From Bordetella parapertussis (GTDB lineage Bacteria > Pseudomonadota > Gammaproteobacteria > Burkholderiales > Burkholderiaceae_C): a DNA stretch of 62,160 nucleotides. Below the pieces are notes generated by a model. The model made no database searches, had not been told where the DNA came from, and saw nothing but the letters and a program-made list of their open reading frames with translations. Both the position numbers and the translations under genes were made by a program. Location of the stretch: NCBI GenBank assembly GCA_945870575.1, contig CAMBSK010000015.1:1-62160 (forward strand), read 5' to 3'. Positions 19,981 to 28,824 of the stretch are shown in pieces (the first letter of the stretch is position 1; every line of letters begins with the position of its first letter).

Positions 19981-21393
19981 TCAGCGCATCAAAACCCGCC
20001 CTGGATTCATCAGGTTTTGCGGGTCCAGCGCCTGTTTGATGCTGCGCATCAATTGCAGCGCCACCGGGTCTTTGTACTGCGGCAAGCTGTCGACTTTCAA
20101 GCGTCCTATGCCGTGCTCGGCGCTGACCGATCCGCCAAAGGACATGACGGCCTCGTAAACCAAGTCGTTCACCGCAGGCTCATGTGTATTTAAAAATTCT
20201 GCGGCGTCTGCGCCTTCGGGGCATTGGATGTTGTAGTGCAAATTGCCGTCGCCTAAATGCCCGAAATTCACCACGCGTATGCCGGGCAGTGCTTGCGCCA
20301 GGGCAGCGTCGGTTTGCTTCACAAACGCGGCGATGGCCGACACCGGCAGCGAAATATCGTGTTTGATGTTCAGGCCTTCAGCAGCTTGCGCCGATGAAAT
20401 GCTTTCGCGCACCTGCCAGAGTTCGAGCGACTGCGCCAGGCTTTGTGCGATCACCACGTCGCTAGCCACGTGTTTTTCAAGCGCCGTGCCCAGCAGTTGT
20501 TCCAGCCGTTGTTCGGCATGCGCATCAGACTCGGTGTCGCTGAGCTCCAGCAGCACGCAGTAGGGCGCATCTTTCCAAAGAGGCACTTGCAATGCAGGGA
20601 AATGGCGGGCGACCAGGCTGAGCGCCATCTGCGACATCATCTCAAAGCCGGTCAATCCCGCGCCGAGTTGCTGCTGCGCCATGCCCAGCAAATCTATCGC
20701 TGCTTGCACGCCAGGCAAAGCCGCCCAGGCCGTGCGTTGCGCCGCCGGTTTGGGGAACAGTTTCATGGTGGCCGCGGTGATGATGCCCAGCGTGCCTTCG
20801 CTGCCAATGAACAAATGCCGCAAGTCGTAGCCGGTGTTGTCTTTGCGCAAGCCACTTAAGCCCGCCCACACATCACCTTGCGCGGTCACCACTTCCAGCC
20901 CCAGACACAGGTCGCGCGTATTGCCGTAGCGCAGCACTTGCGTGCCGCCCGCGTTGCTCGCCAGGTTGCCGCCCAGCGTGCAACTGCCTTCAGAGGCCAA
21001 GCTGAGCGCAAACAAAAAACCGGCTTGGTTGGCGGTCTGTTGCACCTGTTGAAGAATGCAACCGGCTTCTGCGGTGAGGGTGGCGTTGGCCGAGTCTAAA
21101 TGACGAACATTGTTCATGCGTTGCAAGTTGATCACCACTTCGCGGCCTGAAGTGTCAGGCGTTGAGCCCATCACCAAACCCGTGTTGCCGCCTTGCGGCA
21201 CCATGGGCGTGCCGACCGCAGCACACACTTTCACCACGGCAGACACTTCGGCGGTTGTCCCCGGGCGCACCACGCAGAGTGCACGCCCGTGTTCACGGCC
21301 GCGCCAGTCGCGCTCATAAGCCGTCAAGCCTTCACCGGTCAGCACGTGTGTCGGCCCGACAATGTGCTTGAGCGTTTCTATCAAGCTGTTCAA
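19981..21393 (-). CDS. FAD-binding oxidoreductase (GlcD/D-2-hydroxyacid dehydrogenase type)
   Basis: The 470-residue flavoprotein has an N-terminal PCMH-type FAD domain (GTPMVPQGGNTGLVMGSTPD) and a C-terminal cap domain ending in SFGGSVSAEHGIGRLK. Both are typical of the GlcD, D-lactate and D-2-hydroxyglutarate dehydrogenase group. It would oxidise a D-2-hydroxyacid to the 2-oxoacid. The exact substrate is unknown. It is coupled to the upstream DUF2069 gene by a four-base overlap. Confidence 0.88.
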   Translation of the reverse strand: MNSLIETLKHIVGPTHVLTGEGLTAYERDWRGREHGRALCVVRPGTTAEVSAVVKVCAAVGTPMVPQGGNTGLVMGSTPDTSGREVVINLQRMNNVRHLDSANATLTAEAGCILQQVQQTANQAGFLFALSLASEGSCTLGGNLASNAGGTQVLRYGNTRDLCLGLEVVTAQGDVWAGLSGLRKDNTGYDLRHLFIGSEGTLGIITAATMKLFPKPAAQRTAWAALPGVQAAIDLLGMAQQQLGAGLTGFEMMSQMALSLVARHFPALQVPLWKDAPYCVLLELSDTESDAHAEQRLEQLLGTALEKHVASDVVIAQSLAQSLELWQVRESISSAQAAEGLNIKHDISLPVSAIAAFVKQTDAALAQALPGIRVVNFGHLGDGNLHYNIQCPEGADAAEFLNTHEPAVNDLVYEAVMSFGGSVSAEHGIGRLKVDSLPQYKDPVALQLMRSIKQALDPQNLMNPGRVLMR

Positions 21394-21839
21394 GGTTTCA
21401 CGTCTTCAACGGGTGTTTCAGATACAGGCTGAGTAACGTCGGCAAGCTGCTGAGCCAAAGCAGCGTCTTTCAGTCGCCAGCGCACGTGCATGGCACTGGC
21501 CGCGAACAACACCAGACACAGCGCCACTTCTATACCAGCATATAAATTGCTGGGCCAGCGGTCGCCGTTCAGGCGTATCACGCCTTCGGTGAAATACAAC
21601 CAGACAACCAGCGTGACCCAGCGGTAGGTGTACATGCGGTTTTTCAACAAACCTGCCAGCGGCAGGGACAAGGGCAATGCTTTGAGCACCAGCCAAGAGC
21701 CGCCCGGGCGCAAGGGTGCCAGCCACAGTTCCCAGGCCAGGGACAAAACAATCAGGCCGAGCAGGCTGCCCACCGCCAGTGTGCGGGTGAGCTGAGCGTG
21801 TCTGAATGCAGCAGAGGTAAGGTTTGTCTTCAATGGCAT
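21390..21839 (-). CDS. DUF2069 membrane protein
   Basis: The 149-residue protein has about four membrane helices (for example LAVGSLLGLIVLSLAWELWL and WVTLVVWLYFTEGVIRL) and matches the DUF2069 family of inner-membrane proteins of unknown function. I start at MPLKTNLTS (21839); longer starts run into the divergent YihY gene. The divergent starts are about 10 bases apart, or overlapping if either gene uses its alternative ATG. It leads the operon with the FAD oxidoreductase. Confidence 0.75.
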   Translation of the reverse strand: MPLKTNLTSAAFRHAQLTRTLAVGSLLGLIVLSLAWELWLAPLRPGGSWLVLKALPLSLPLAGLLKNRMYTYRWVTLVVWLYFTEGVIRLNGDRWPSNLYAGIEVALCLVLFAASAMHVRWRLKDAALAQQLADVTQPVSETPVEDVKP

Positions 21840-21849
21840 GATAGTGACC

Positions 21850-23055
21850 ATGATTGTCTCGTATATCTCCGCAAGCCTTGGCAAGCTGCAACAGTTCCCT
21901 TGGCGCAAGACCGCGCGTCGCCTAAGCCAGCGGTTTGCCGAAGGCCGTCTGGGCCAGACGGCCGGCGCGCTCACCTTCACCACCACGATTGCATTGGTGC
22001 CGCTGATTACCGTGGCGCTGGCCGTGGTGACTGTGTTCCCGCTGTTTGACCAGTTTCAAAACGTGTTGCAACGCTGGTTGATCGAAAGCTTGATTCCCGA
22101 CAGTATTTCCCGCCAGGTGCTGGGCTATTTGACGCAGTTCACCAGCAAGGCCAGCCGCTTGGGCGTGGTGAGTTTTGCCGCGCTGATGTTTTCCGCGCTA
22201 GCGCTGGTGTTTACCATAGACCGCAGTTTGAACGCCATCTGGCGGGTCACCAAACCCAGACCCTGGGGACAACGGCTGTTGTTGTATTGGGCGTTTCTGA
22301 CCCTGGGCCCGGTGCTGGTGGCCGTCGGTCTGGTGACCATGGCCTCGGTCATCACCTGGTCCGGCGGTTCGCTGCGCAGCCAAAGCCCGGCCATGAAACA
22401 AGCGCTGGATGTGCTGGAGTTTGTGTTGCTGTGGGGAGGCATTTCGGCACTGTACCGCTTTGTACCAAACACGCACGTACCTTGGCGCCAGGTGCTGGGT
22501 GGCAGTTTATTGACTACGCTGGTGGTGGAAATCGCACGAGGTTTGTTGACCTGGTACCTGGCGAATATGTCGACTTTTTCGTTGGTCTATGGCGCATTCG
22601 CCACCTTGCCGATTTTGCTGGTCTGGATTTACATATCCTGGGTGATTGTGCTGCTGGGTGCGGTGTTGGTGGCGAGTTGGCCAGGCCTTGCCATGGGCCA
22701 TGTGCGGGATATGCAAGCGCCCGGCGCGCCGTTCCAACTGGCGCTGGATACCTTGCGGGAACTGAAGAAAGCACAAGCCGGTGGTCTGCACGGCGCTACA
22801 TTGACCAGTCTGGCTGACGGTTTGCAAGCCGATCCTTTGCAAATGCAACAGGTGCTGGAGCATTTGCAGCAACTGGACTGGGTGGGGTTGTTGAACGAAG
22901 ACACGCCCGGGCAGGCGCCGCGTTATGTGTTGCTGATTGATACTCAGACCACGCGCCTGGTGCCGCTGATGTCGACTTTGCTGCTGGCGCAGGAGCCTGG
23001 CAGCGAGGACTTGCACCGGCTCTGGCAAGATTGGATGCTGGTTGATGTGATCTGA
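21850..23055 (+). CDS. YihY/BrkB family inner-membrane protein
   Basis: The 401-residue protein belongs to the YihY (formerly BrkB/RNase BN) family. An N-terminal domain of about six membrane helices starts with GALTFTTTIALVPLITVALAV. A cytoplasmic C-terminal domain (ASLADGLQADPLQMQQVL-like region) resembles a winged helix. The biochemical role is unsettled; the old RNase BN name is wrong. ATGs at 21838 and 21850 are both possible; I use the second because it clears the divergent gene. Confidence 0.87.
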   Translation: MIVSYISASLGKLQQFPWRKTARRLSQRFAEGRLGQTAGALTFTTTIALVPLITVALAVVTVFPLFDQFQNVLQRWLIESLIPDSISRQVLGYLTQFTSKASRLGVVSFAALMFSALALVFTIDRSLNAIWRVTKPRPWGQRLLLYWAFLTLGPVLVAVGLVTMASVITWSGGSLRSQSPAMKQALDVLEFVLLWGGISALYRFVPNTHVPWRQVLGGSLLTTLVVEIARGLLTWYLANMSTFSLVYGAFATLPILLVWIYISWVIVLLGAVLVASWPGLAMGHVRDMQAPGAPFQLALDTLRELKKAQAGGLHGATLTSLADGLQADPLQMQQVLEHLQQLDWVGLLNEDTPGQAPRYVLLIDTQTTRLVPLMSTLLLAQEPGSEDLHRLWQDWMLVDVI

Positions 23056-23101
23056 GGAAAATACTTTGAAATAAGAAAACTTTGATTATTTTAATTATTT
23101 A

Positions 23102-23180
23102 ATACCTATATATTAATGTAAATTTATATAAATTAATTAATTATTTGATTTTATGAAATATGTATTAAGATAATAGGTAT
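23102..23180. promoter_or_regulatory. Possible operator in AT-rich region upstream of TetR gene
   Basis: ATACCTAT (23102-23109) and ATAGGTAT (23173-23180) form an 8-base inverted repeat that brackets the leader and covers the regulator's start codon. The DNA between is almost all A and T. Autoregulation by the TetR protein is inferred only from position. Confidence 0.3.
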
Positions 23181-23778
23181 GGGACGACATCTTGAATTCG
23201 ATATTCCAACCGCTAAAAAAGCGGCCATCAAATTATTCTGGAGCAAGGGTTATCAGGCTGCCACACTTGATTTGTTATGCGAGCGCATGCAAATCGGTCG
23301 CAGTAGTTTTTACGCCACCTTCAAAGACAAAAAGTCTTTATTTATTGAGTGCTTAGACACTTACCTAGAAGGCATTAATAAAGATCATCTGCGAATTTCT
23401 AAGGGTGGTATTTCTGTAGAAAATATACGCGAGGCTTACCTCACCAATTTTGTGCACACCCAAAATCCCCGGGCGAACATGGGCTGCATGATGGCCAACA
23501 TCGCGGTTGAATTGGCGGATGTGGATGACGAATTGGTCAAAATCCTGCGCGATAAATTGCAAGTCATGGACACATGGCGTATCGAATGGTTTGTGCAAAT
23601 GGGTTGCCCGCAGCCGCTGGCCAAGCGTTTGGGCAATTACCTGTCCGTATTCACCGAAGGTTTGCAAATCAGCAGCCGTCGCAAAATCTCTAGGGCTCAG
23701 CTGCAGGAAGTCATTCATACCGGTTTTGATTTTCTGGCGGCTGAAGTCCATTCGGCAGATAAATCACTCGCCAGATAA
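23179..23778 (+). CDS. TetR/AcrR-family transcriptional regulator
   Basis: The 199-residue protein has an N-terminal TetR helix-turn-helix (LFWSKGYQAATLDLLCERM, then GRSSFYATFKDKKSL). Its C-terminal domain resembles the TetR_C group with the MGCMMANIAVELAD segment, common in regulators of oxidoreductases. Its upstream region (23056-23178) is far richer in A+T than the rest of the window. The di-haem oxidoreductase follows 92 bases downstream and may be its target. Confidence 0.88.
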   Translation: MGRHLEFDIPTAKKAAIKLFWSKGYQAATLDLLCERMQIGRSSFYATFKDKKSLFIECLDTYLEGINKDHLRISKGGISVENIREAYLTNFVHTQNPRANMGCMMANIAVELADVDDELVKILRDKLQVMDTWRIEWFVQMGCPQPLAKRLGNYLSVFTEGLQISSRRKISRAQLQEVIHTGFDFLAAEVHSADKSLAR

Positions 23779-23870
23779 GCCTTCTCAGCCTTTAAAGGCG
23801 ACCTGTTTTTATGTAAAAACGCGGGATATCCGCAATACAAGTTGTTTTCATCTGAACTTAAGATTGCTAG

Positions 23871-25268
23871 ATGAACAAACGTTTACGTCATGTTGTTTAT
23901 GGCTCAGTGTTGGCCGGTTTGGCGCTTTTCGTCAGACTCGGGTATTCCAATGCCAATGACGAGTGCGTTTGGAACGCAGTCACCAAACAATGCACCCCAG
24001 ATACCCAGTTGTATTTACAACCGGTTGCCAAGCTAGATCCGGATCAAATGCAATTACACGAGGCCGGGAAAAATCATTTCAACACCATCTGGACGTTTGC
24101 GCCACGGCTAGACGGCGTCTGGGGTATGGGTCCGTTTTTTCTGGCAAACGCGTGTTCGGGTTGTCACATCAACAACGGGCGCGGCATCACCACTCAACAA
24201 CTCAACAAACCGGTGTTTCAACAACTGGTGCGTTTGTCTGTGCGTAAACCCGGCACTGACGAAACCATGCCGCACCCGGCCTATGACAGTCAGTTACAAG
24301 TGTTTACTTTAGAGGGCGGGGTGGTTGAGCCGAGTACCGGTGAAGCCGATGTATATATCCGCTGGCTGCCTCACACAGTCAAGCTGGCCGATGGCACAGA
24401 GGTCGAACTGCGCAAGCCCGAGCTGAAAATAACCAATGAAAAATTTGGTGCTATTGATGACAGCGTATTGAAGTCGGTACGAAATGGTCCTGCCTTGTTT
24501 GGCCTGGGTTATCTGGAAGCCGTACCCGAAGCCGACATACTGGCTATCGCCGCTGCACAAAAAGCGCTTGGTTTTAACGGCCGCCCGAACTACGTGCCCG
24601 ACGACGCCACCTTCAAACGCAAACTCGGGCGCTTCGGCTGGAAAGCCAATCAGCCGTCCATCAATCAGCAGGTGGCTGCTGCACATTTGGGCGATGTCGG
24701 CGTGACAACCTCGCTGTACCCGGACCAGGATTGCACGCTGACTCAAACAGCTTGTTACGAATCGGTGTCCAAGTACGCCAAACCCGAGTTGAACGATCAG
24801 GCCTGGAACGCGGTTAACTTTTTCATGCGCGCTACCGAGGCACCGCGTGCGCGCAAGCACAACGACCCGCAAACTGAGCGTGGTGAAAAATTATTTGCCG
24901 ACTTGCAATGCGCCGTATGTCATGTCCCTTCCATGAAAACCGGCAGTTACCCGGCCTTGCCAGCCATAGAGCACTTAACATTTGCTGCGTTCACTGACTT
25001 GTTGTTGCACGACATGGGCCCTGATTTGGCAGACGGCAGGCCCGACTTCAAGGCCGGCGGTAATGACTGGCGCACCGCGCCGCTGTGGGGCGTCGGTTTG
25101 GCAGACCGCGTCAACGGCGGTATGTTTTTGCTGCATGACGGACGCGCACGCAATGTCGAGGAAGCGATCTTGTGGCACGGCGGCGAAGCCAAAAAATCGG
25201 CGGACAGTTACAAGCGATTACCGGCTGTGGACCGCCAATCGCTTTTAAGTTTTGTGAATTCGCTTTAG
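23871..25268 (+). CDS. Di-haem oxidoreductase (DUF1111/DHOR family)
   Basis: The 465-residue exported protein has two haem c sites, C95-SG-C98-H99 and C347-AV-C350-H351, the layout of the DHOR (COG3488) family related to cytochrome c peroxidases. An N-terminal hydrophobic segment (YGSVLAGLALFVRLGYSNA) is a signal or anchor. Conserved parts include PHPAYDSQLQ and LHDGRARNVEEAILWHGGEA. The natural substrate is not established. No imelysin-type partner is next to it, unlike many relatives. Its neighbour is a TetR regulator. Confidence 0.87.
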   Translation: MNKRLRHVVYGSVLAGLALFVRLGYSNANDECVWNAVTKQCTPDTQLYLQPVAKLDPDQMQLHEAGKNHFNTIWTFAPRLDGVWGMGPFFLANACSGCHINNGRGITTQQLNKPVFQQLVRLSVRKPGTDETMPHPAYDSQLQVFTLEGGVVEPSTGEADVYIRWLPHTVKLADGTEVELRKPELKITNEKFGAIDDSVLKSVRNGPALFGLGYLEAVPEADILAIAAAQKALGFNGRPNYVPDDATFKRKLGRFGWKANQPSINQQVAAAHLGDVGVTTSLYPDQDCTLTQTACYESVSKYAKPELNDQAWNAVNFFMRATEAPRARKHNDPQTERGEKLFADLQCAVCHVPSMKTGSYPALPAIEHLTFAAFTDLLLHDMGPDLADGRPDFKAGGNDWRTAPLWGVGLADRVNGGMFLLHDGRARNVEEAILWHGGEAKKSADSYKRLPAVDRQSLLSFVNSL

Positions 25269-25316
25269 TGCGTCAGTGCTGACACAAGTGAGATGCTGTG
25301 TCAGCGCATACATAAA

Positions 25317-26129
25317 TCACGTCCCACTTAAAAACGCTTTCAACGCATCAAGCGTTTCATCCGGCGACTCGCTCATCTGGTGATGCCCGTGGGGAATCAT
25401 CACCACTTGCAACGCAATACCGCTTTCTCTGGCCTGTTTGATTAGCGGCTGCGCGCCTTTGGGCGTGGTCATTTGATCGGCGTCGCCCAACACCATCAAC
25501 ACCGGACACTTCACCGCCGCCATGGCTTCTAAGCCTTGGTCGTAGCTGTTGCATGCATTGAAGCCGGTGAAAAAAACATTCACGCTGGTGTTGCTGGCCA
25601 GCACGCGTCGGCCCAAGGCCAGACTCGCGCCAAACACCCAGCTGCCCGCCCCCGATGGCGGCGCAAGCGTGGCGCGTGAAAACACATTCGTCATCTGCAA
25701 GGCTTTGGCCGGTGTGTCGCGGGATGCATCCAACAATGCTTGCGAAACTTGCATGGGGTAGGCGGTTCCCACCAAGGCCAAATGCGTGACGCGCTCGCCC
25801 AAATCCGCCGCAGCTTGCAAGCAAATAAGAGAGCCGAAACTGTGACCCACCAAGGCAGCGTGCTTGATGTCCATGGCATCCAACAAAGCTTTCACAAACG
25901 CAGCGCCTGCTTGCACCGTGGCCGGTGGCGCGCCTGCGCTTTTGCAATGACCGGGCAAGTCCACCGCCAATACATTCCAGCCATGGTGCGCCAAATAACG
26001 GCTTTGCAGCAACCACACACTGTGGTCGCACAACACGCCGTGCACCAGCACGAGCGTGGGTTGCGCCGGGTTGAAATCCTTGCCGCCGGTGTAGGCGTAA
26101 CTGCGGTGACCGTTCACATCGATGTACAT
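25317..26129 (-). CDS. Alpha/beta hydrolase
   Basis: The 270-residue alpha/beta hydrolase has the nucleophile motif GHSFGS with Ser97, an acid in VLGDADQMT, and the histidine near PHGHHQMSE. The oxyanion loop is VHGVLCDHSVWL. It has no signal peptide. Substrate is unknown. It lies 11 bases beyond metY on the same strand and is probably co-transcribed with it. Confidence 0.85.
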   Translation of the reverse strand: MYIDVNGHRSYAYTGGKDFNPAQPTLVLVHGVLCDHSVWLLQSRYLAHHGWNVLAVDLPGHCKSAGAPPATVQAGAAFVKALLDAMDIKHAALVGHSFGSLICLQAAADLGERVTHLALVGTAYPMQVSQALLDASRDTPAKALQMTNVFSRATLAPPSGAGSWVFGASLALGRRVLASNTSVNVFFTGFNACNSYDQGLEAMAAVKCPVLMVLGDADQMTTPKGAQPLIKQARESGIALQVVMIPHGHHQMSESPDETLDALKAFLSGT

Positions 26130-26140
26130 AGCGTGTTCCT

Positions 26141-27448
26141 TTAAGCGGCTTTTTCAGCGGCACGCAAGGCTCGCTTTAAATCATCGATCAAATCGGCAGG
26201 GTCTTCCAAACCCACCGACAAACGGATGGTGCCGGCACCAATGCCGGCAGACGCCAAGGCCTCGTCGCTCATGCGGAAATGCGTGGTGCTGGCCGGGTGA
26301 ATCACCAGCGATTTGCTGTCGCCTACATTGGCCAAATGGCTGAACAGTTTCAGCGCTTCGATGAACGCGCGACCTTGCTCGCGCGAGCCCGATATGTCAA
26401 AGCTGAACACCGAGCCTGCGCCGCGCGCGCCGCCGCGTAACAGTTTTTGCGCCAATGCATGGCTGGGATGGTTTTCCATCAACGGGTGACCAACGCGCGA
26501 AACCAGCGGATGCGCCGCTAAAAATGCGACGATTTTTTCGGTGTTGGCCAAATGCCGCTCCATGCGCAATGGCAGCGTTTCCATGCCTTGCAAAATCAAC
26601 CAGGCCGAGTGTGGGCTGAGACACGCGCCGAAGTCGCGCAAGCCCTCGCGGCGCGCGCGCAGCAAAAATGCACCGACTGTGCTTTCCTCGGAAAACACCA
26701 TGTTGTGAAAGCCTTCGTAGCGCTCGGTCAGTTCAGGGAATTTGCCGCTTTTTTCCCAATCGAAAGAACCGCCGTCAACCACCACACCGCCTATCACCGT
26801 GCCGTGGCCGCTTAAAAACTTGGTCGCCGAGTGATAAAGCAGGTCTGCGCCCAGCGACAGCGGTTGCAGCAAATACGGCGTAGACAACGTGGCGTCCACC
26901 AGCAAAGGCACGCCGTGTTCGTGTGCGATTTGCGAGACCACCGGAATGTCCAGCACATCCAAGCCCGGGTTGCCCACGGTTTCACCAAACAACAGTTTGG
27001 TGTTCGGGCGGATGGCGGCGCGCCAAGCGTTAATGTCGTTCGGATGGACAAAAGTGGTTTCAATACCAAAGCGGCGCATGGTGTAGTGCAACAAATTGTG
27101 CGAACCGCCGTACAAGGCCGAGCTGGCAACGATGTGTGAGCCCGCGCCCATGAGCGTGGCCACGCTTAAGTGCAGCGCCGCTTGACCGCTGGCCGTGGCG
27201 ATGGCACCTATGCCGCCCTCCAGCGCTGCAATGCGCTGCTCAAAAACTGCAGTGGTCGGGTTGCTGATGCGGCTGTAGACATGACCGGCTCGCTCGAGGT
27301 TGAACAGCGCAGCCGCTTGGTCCGAGGACTCGAACACAAACGATGTGGTCAAGTGGATGGGGACAGCGCGAGCGCCGGTGGCGGGGTCGGGCTGACTGCC
27401 AGCGTGCAAGGCCAGCGTGTCGAAATGGGGATCGGCGTAACCGGGCAT
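26141..27448 (-). CDS. metY: O-acetylhomoserine sulfhydrylase
   Basis: This 435-residue PLP enzyme of the Cys/Met metabolism family makes homocysteine from O-acetylhomoserine and sulfide. The PLP lysine is in YHSATKFLSGHGTVIGG, and GQAALHLSVATLMGAGSHIV is the cofactor-phosphate region. The N-terminal HFDTLALHAGSQPDPATGAR is typical of MetY rather than MetB/MetC. I start at MPGYADPHF (27448). The family also includes cystathionine gamma-synthases, but length and N-terminus favour MetY. Confidence 0.9.
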   Translation of the reverse strand: MPGYADPHFDTLALHAGSQPDPATGARAVPIHLTTSFVFESSDQAAALFNLERAGHVYSRISNPTTAVFEQRIAALEGGIGAIATASGQAALHLSVATLMGAGSHIVASSALYGGSHNLLHYTMRRFGIETTFVHPNDINAWRAAIRPNTKLLFGETVGNPGLDVLDIPVVSQIAHEHGVPLLVDATLSTPYLLQPLSLGADLLYHSATKFLSGHGTVIGGVVVDGGSFDWEKSGKFPELTERYEGFHNMVFSEESTVGAFLLRARREGLRDFGACLSPHSAWLILQGMETLPLRMERHLANTEKIVAFLAAHPLVSRVGHPLMENHPSHALAQKLLRGGARGAGSVFSFDISGSREQGRAFIEALKLFSHLANVGDSKSLVIHPASTTHFRMSDEALASAGIGAGTIRLSVGLEDPADLIDDLKRALRAAEKAA

Positions 27449-27633
27449 GGGAACCTCTGGGTGGGGTGGAGGGTGTGATTGTGATGCATGCCTCAATCAG
27501 GCTGATATTCCTCTGATTTTGTAATAAGGCTGCAGCTTCTAAAGATTTGCTAGTGGCGTTCACTGATTCAATAACCAGCAATTTGGGCTATATTAAATTT
27601 ACTGCTCTTAAAACGCGAAACAGGAAACACCCT

Positions 27634-28089
27634 ATGAAAGTCAGCGATATTCTGCGCACCAAAGGCAACACGCTCTACACCATCGCGCCATTGACGCCTT
27701 TGGCTGAAGCTGTGAAAACCATGGCCGAGCATGACCTTGGTTCTATGCTGGTGATGGACCATGGCGATTTGGTCGGCATTTTGACGTTTCGCGAAGTGAT
27801 ACTGGCGCTCAACAGCAACAACGGCAGTTTGGGCAACACCACTGTGCGCGGTGCCATGGACGACCATCCGATCACCTGTTCTCCTGACACCGACTTAGAC
27901 GAAGTACGCCGCATGATGCTCGAGCGCCATGCGCGTTATTTGCCTGTGCTCAGTAACCGGCAATTGATGGGCGTGGTCAGTTTTTATGACGTGGCCAAGG
28001 CGGTGGTTGACAGCCAGAACTTCGAGCACCAAATGCTCAAAGCCTACATACGTGATTGGCCCGAGGAGCAGGGTAGTAAGTCGAATTAA
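27634..28089 (+). CDS. CBS-domain protein
   Basis: The 151-residue protein consists of two CBS domains (about residues 8-62 and 75-130), marked by GSMLVMDHGDLVGILTFRE and ARYLPVLSNRQLMGVVSFYD. Stand-alone CBS pairs usually bind adenine nucleotides and sense energy state. The ATG at 27634 has CAGGAAA about 8 bases upstream. No partner enzyme is fused or obviously linked. Confidence 0.88.
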   Translation: MKVSDILRTKGNTLYTIAPLTPLAEAVKTMAEHDLGSMLVMDHGDLVGILTFREVILALNSNNGSLGNTTVRGAMDDHPITCSPDTDLDEVRRMMLERHARYLPVLSNRQLMGVVSFYDVAKAVVDSQNFEHQMLKAYIRDWPEEQGSKSN

Positions 28090-28114
28090 ACCAAGTCAAA
28101 TGACTTGTGGGTAT

Positions 28115-28390
28115 TTAATAAACCGCTTCATGGTCACCGACATTCAGCGGAATGATTTGCTGCTCTTGTATCTGCAACTCCAATGTGATGCGGTAAGACA
28201 AATTGATCGAGACGTAATGAACACCTTGAAGTCGCCCCGACAGTGCGTGTAATCGCAGTGAAGGGTGGTGCGGGTTCAACTCCAGCAGAGCCAGTGTTTT
28301 TGTGTACTGATTTTTCAATTCAGGGTGGCGTTTTAAAAAACGCAAAGCGCGGCGTGTGTAGTCTTCAGTAAAGATCAGTATGTAAGCCAT
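28115..28390 (-). CDS. RelE/YafQ-like toxin
   Basis: The 91-residue protein fits the RelE/YafQ mRNA interferase group: a basic N-terminus (EDYTRRALRFLKRHPEL), LRLHALSGRLQGVHYVSINL, and a C-terminal strand IIPLNVGDHEAVY. I start at MAYILIF (28390); earlier ATGs overlap the antitoxin. It is 7 bases after the antitoxin stop. Activity is inferred from fold and neighbour. Confidence 0.82.
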   Translation of the reverse strand: MAYILIFTEDYTRRALRFLKRHPELKNQYTKTLALLELNPHHPSLRLHALSGRLQGVHYVSINLSYRITLELQIQEQQIIPLNVGDHEAVY

Positions 28391-28397
28391 GCAGGGC

Positions 28398-28682
28398 TTA
28401 TATGCTGCTGTCGGACCGTTCGCTTGATAGTAAGGCTTCCAGCCTGGCCGCATGTTCGGCTGCAGTCTCCTGTACAAACCTGCCTGTAGCTATGTCAGCA
28501 CGGCTTTGTACCAAGGCCGCGTCGAGTTCGCATTCGCGCAGGTAGTGGTAATGCGCCATTTCCATCACCACAAAGCGTTGCGTGCCGCGCACGGAGATGA
28601 TGGCTTCTGTCTGCCCGTTCAAGGCTTCTTCAATGGCGGCGACACCGCGCACTTTGAGGTCGTTGGCGTTCAGATTTTCCAT
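28398..28682 (-). CDS. Phd/YefM-like antitoxin
   Basis: The 94-residue protein resembles Phd/YefM-type antitoxins: an N-terminal NDLKVRGVAAIEEALNGQ domain with VVMEMAHYHYLRE, followed by a helical tail that would cover the toxin. I start at 28682 (MENLNAND). A convincing promoter and a palindrome lie just upstream at 28708-28741, so a start at 28730 would fall inside the promoter. Family is fairly sure. Confidence 0.78.
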   Translation of the reverse strand: MENLNANDLKVRGVAAIEEALNGQTEAIISVRGTQRFVVMEMAHYHYLRECELDAALVQSRADIATGRFVQETAAEHAARLEALLSSERSDSSI

Positions 28683-28707
28683 GCTGTGGACTACTGGTTG
28701 ATTAAAG

Positions 28708-28741
28708 GCACTATTTTTAGTGCGATTCATCGTATTGTCAA
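28708..28741 (-). promoter_or_regulatory. Antitoxin promoter overlapped by a palindrome
   Basis: On the minus strand a perfect -35 TTGACA (28741-28736) is followed after 17 bases by AAAAAT (28718-28713) as -10. The palindrome GCACTA-TTTT-TAGTGC (28708-28723) covers the -10. This is what an autorepressing antitoxin operator looks like, and it fixes the antitoxin start downstream at 28682. Confidence 0.6.
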
Positions 28742-28824
28742 TAGTGTGAATGAGTGAAGTGATGCGCGAACCTTCACAGCCCAGCCTCACTCCCTGAGCC
28801 TGCCCCTCATGGATAATCCCTCAG

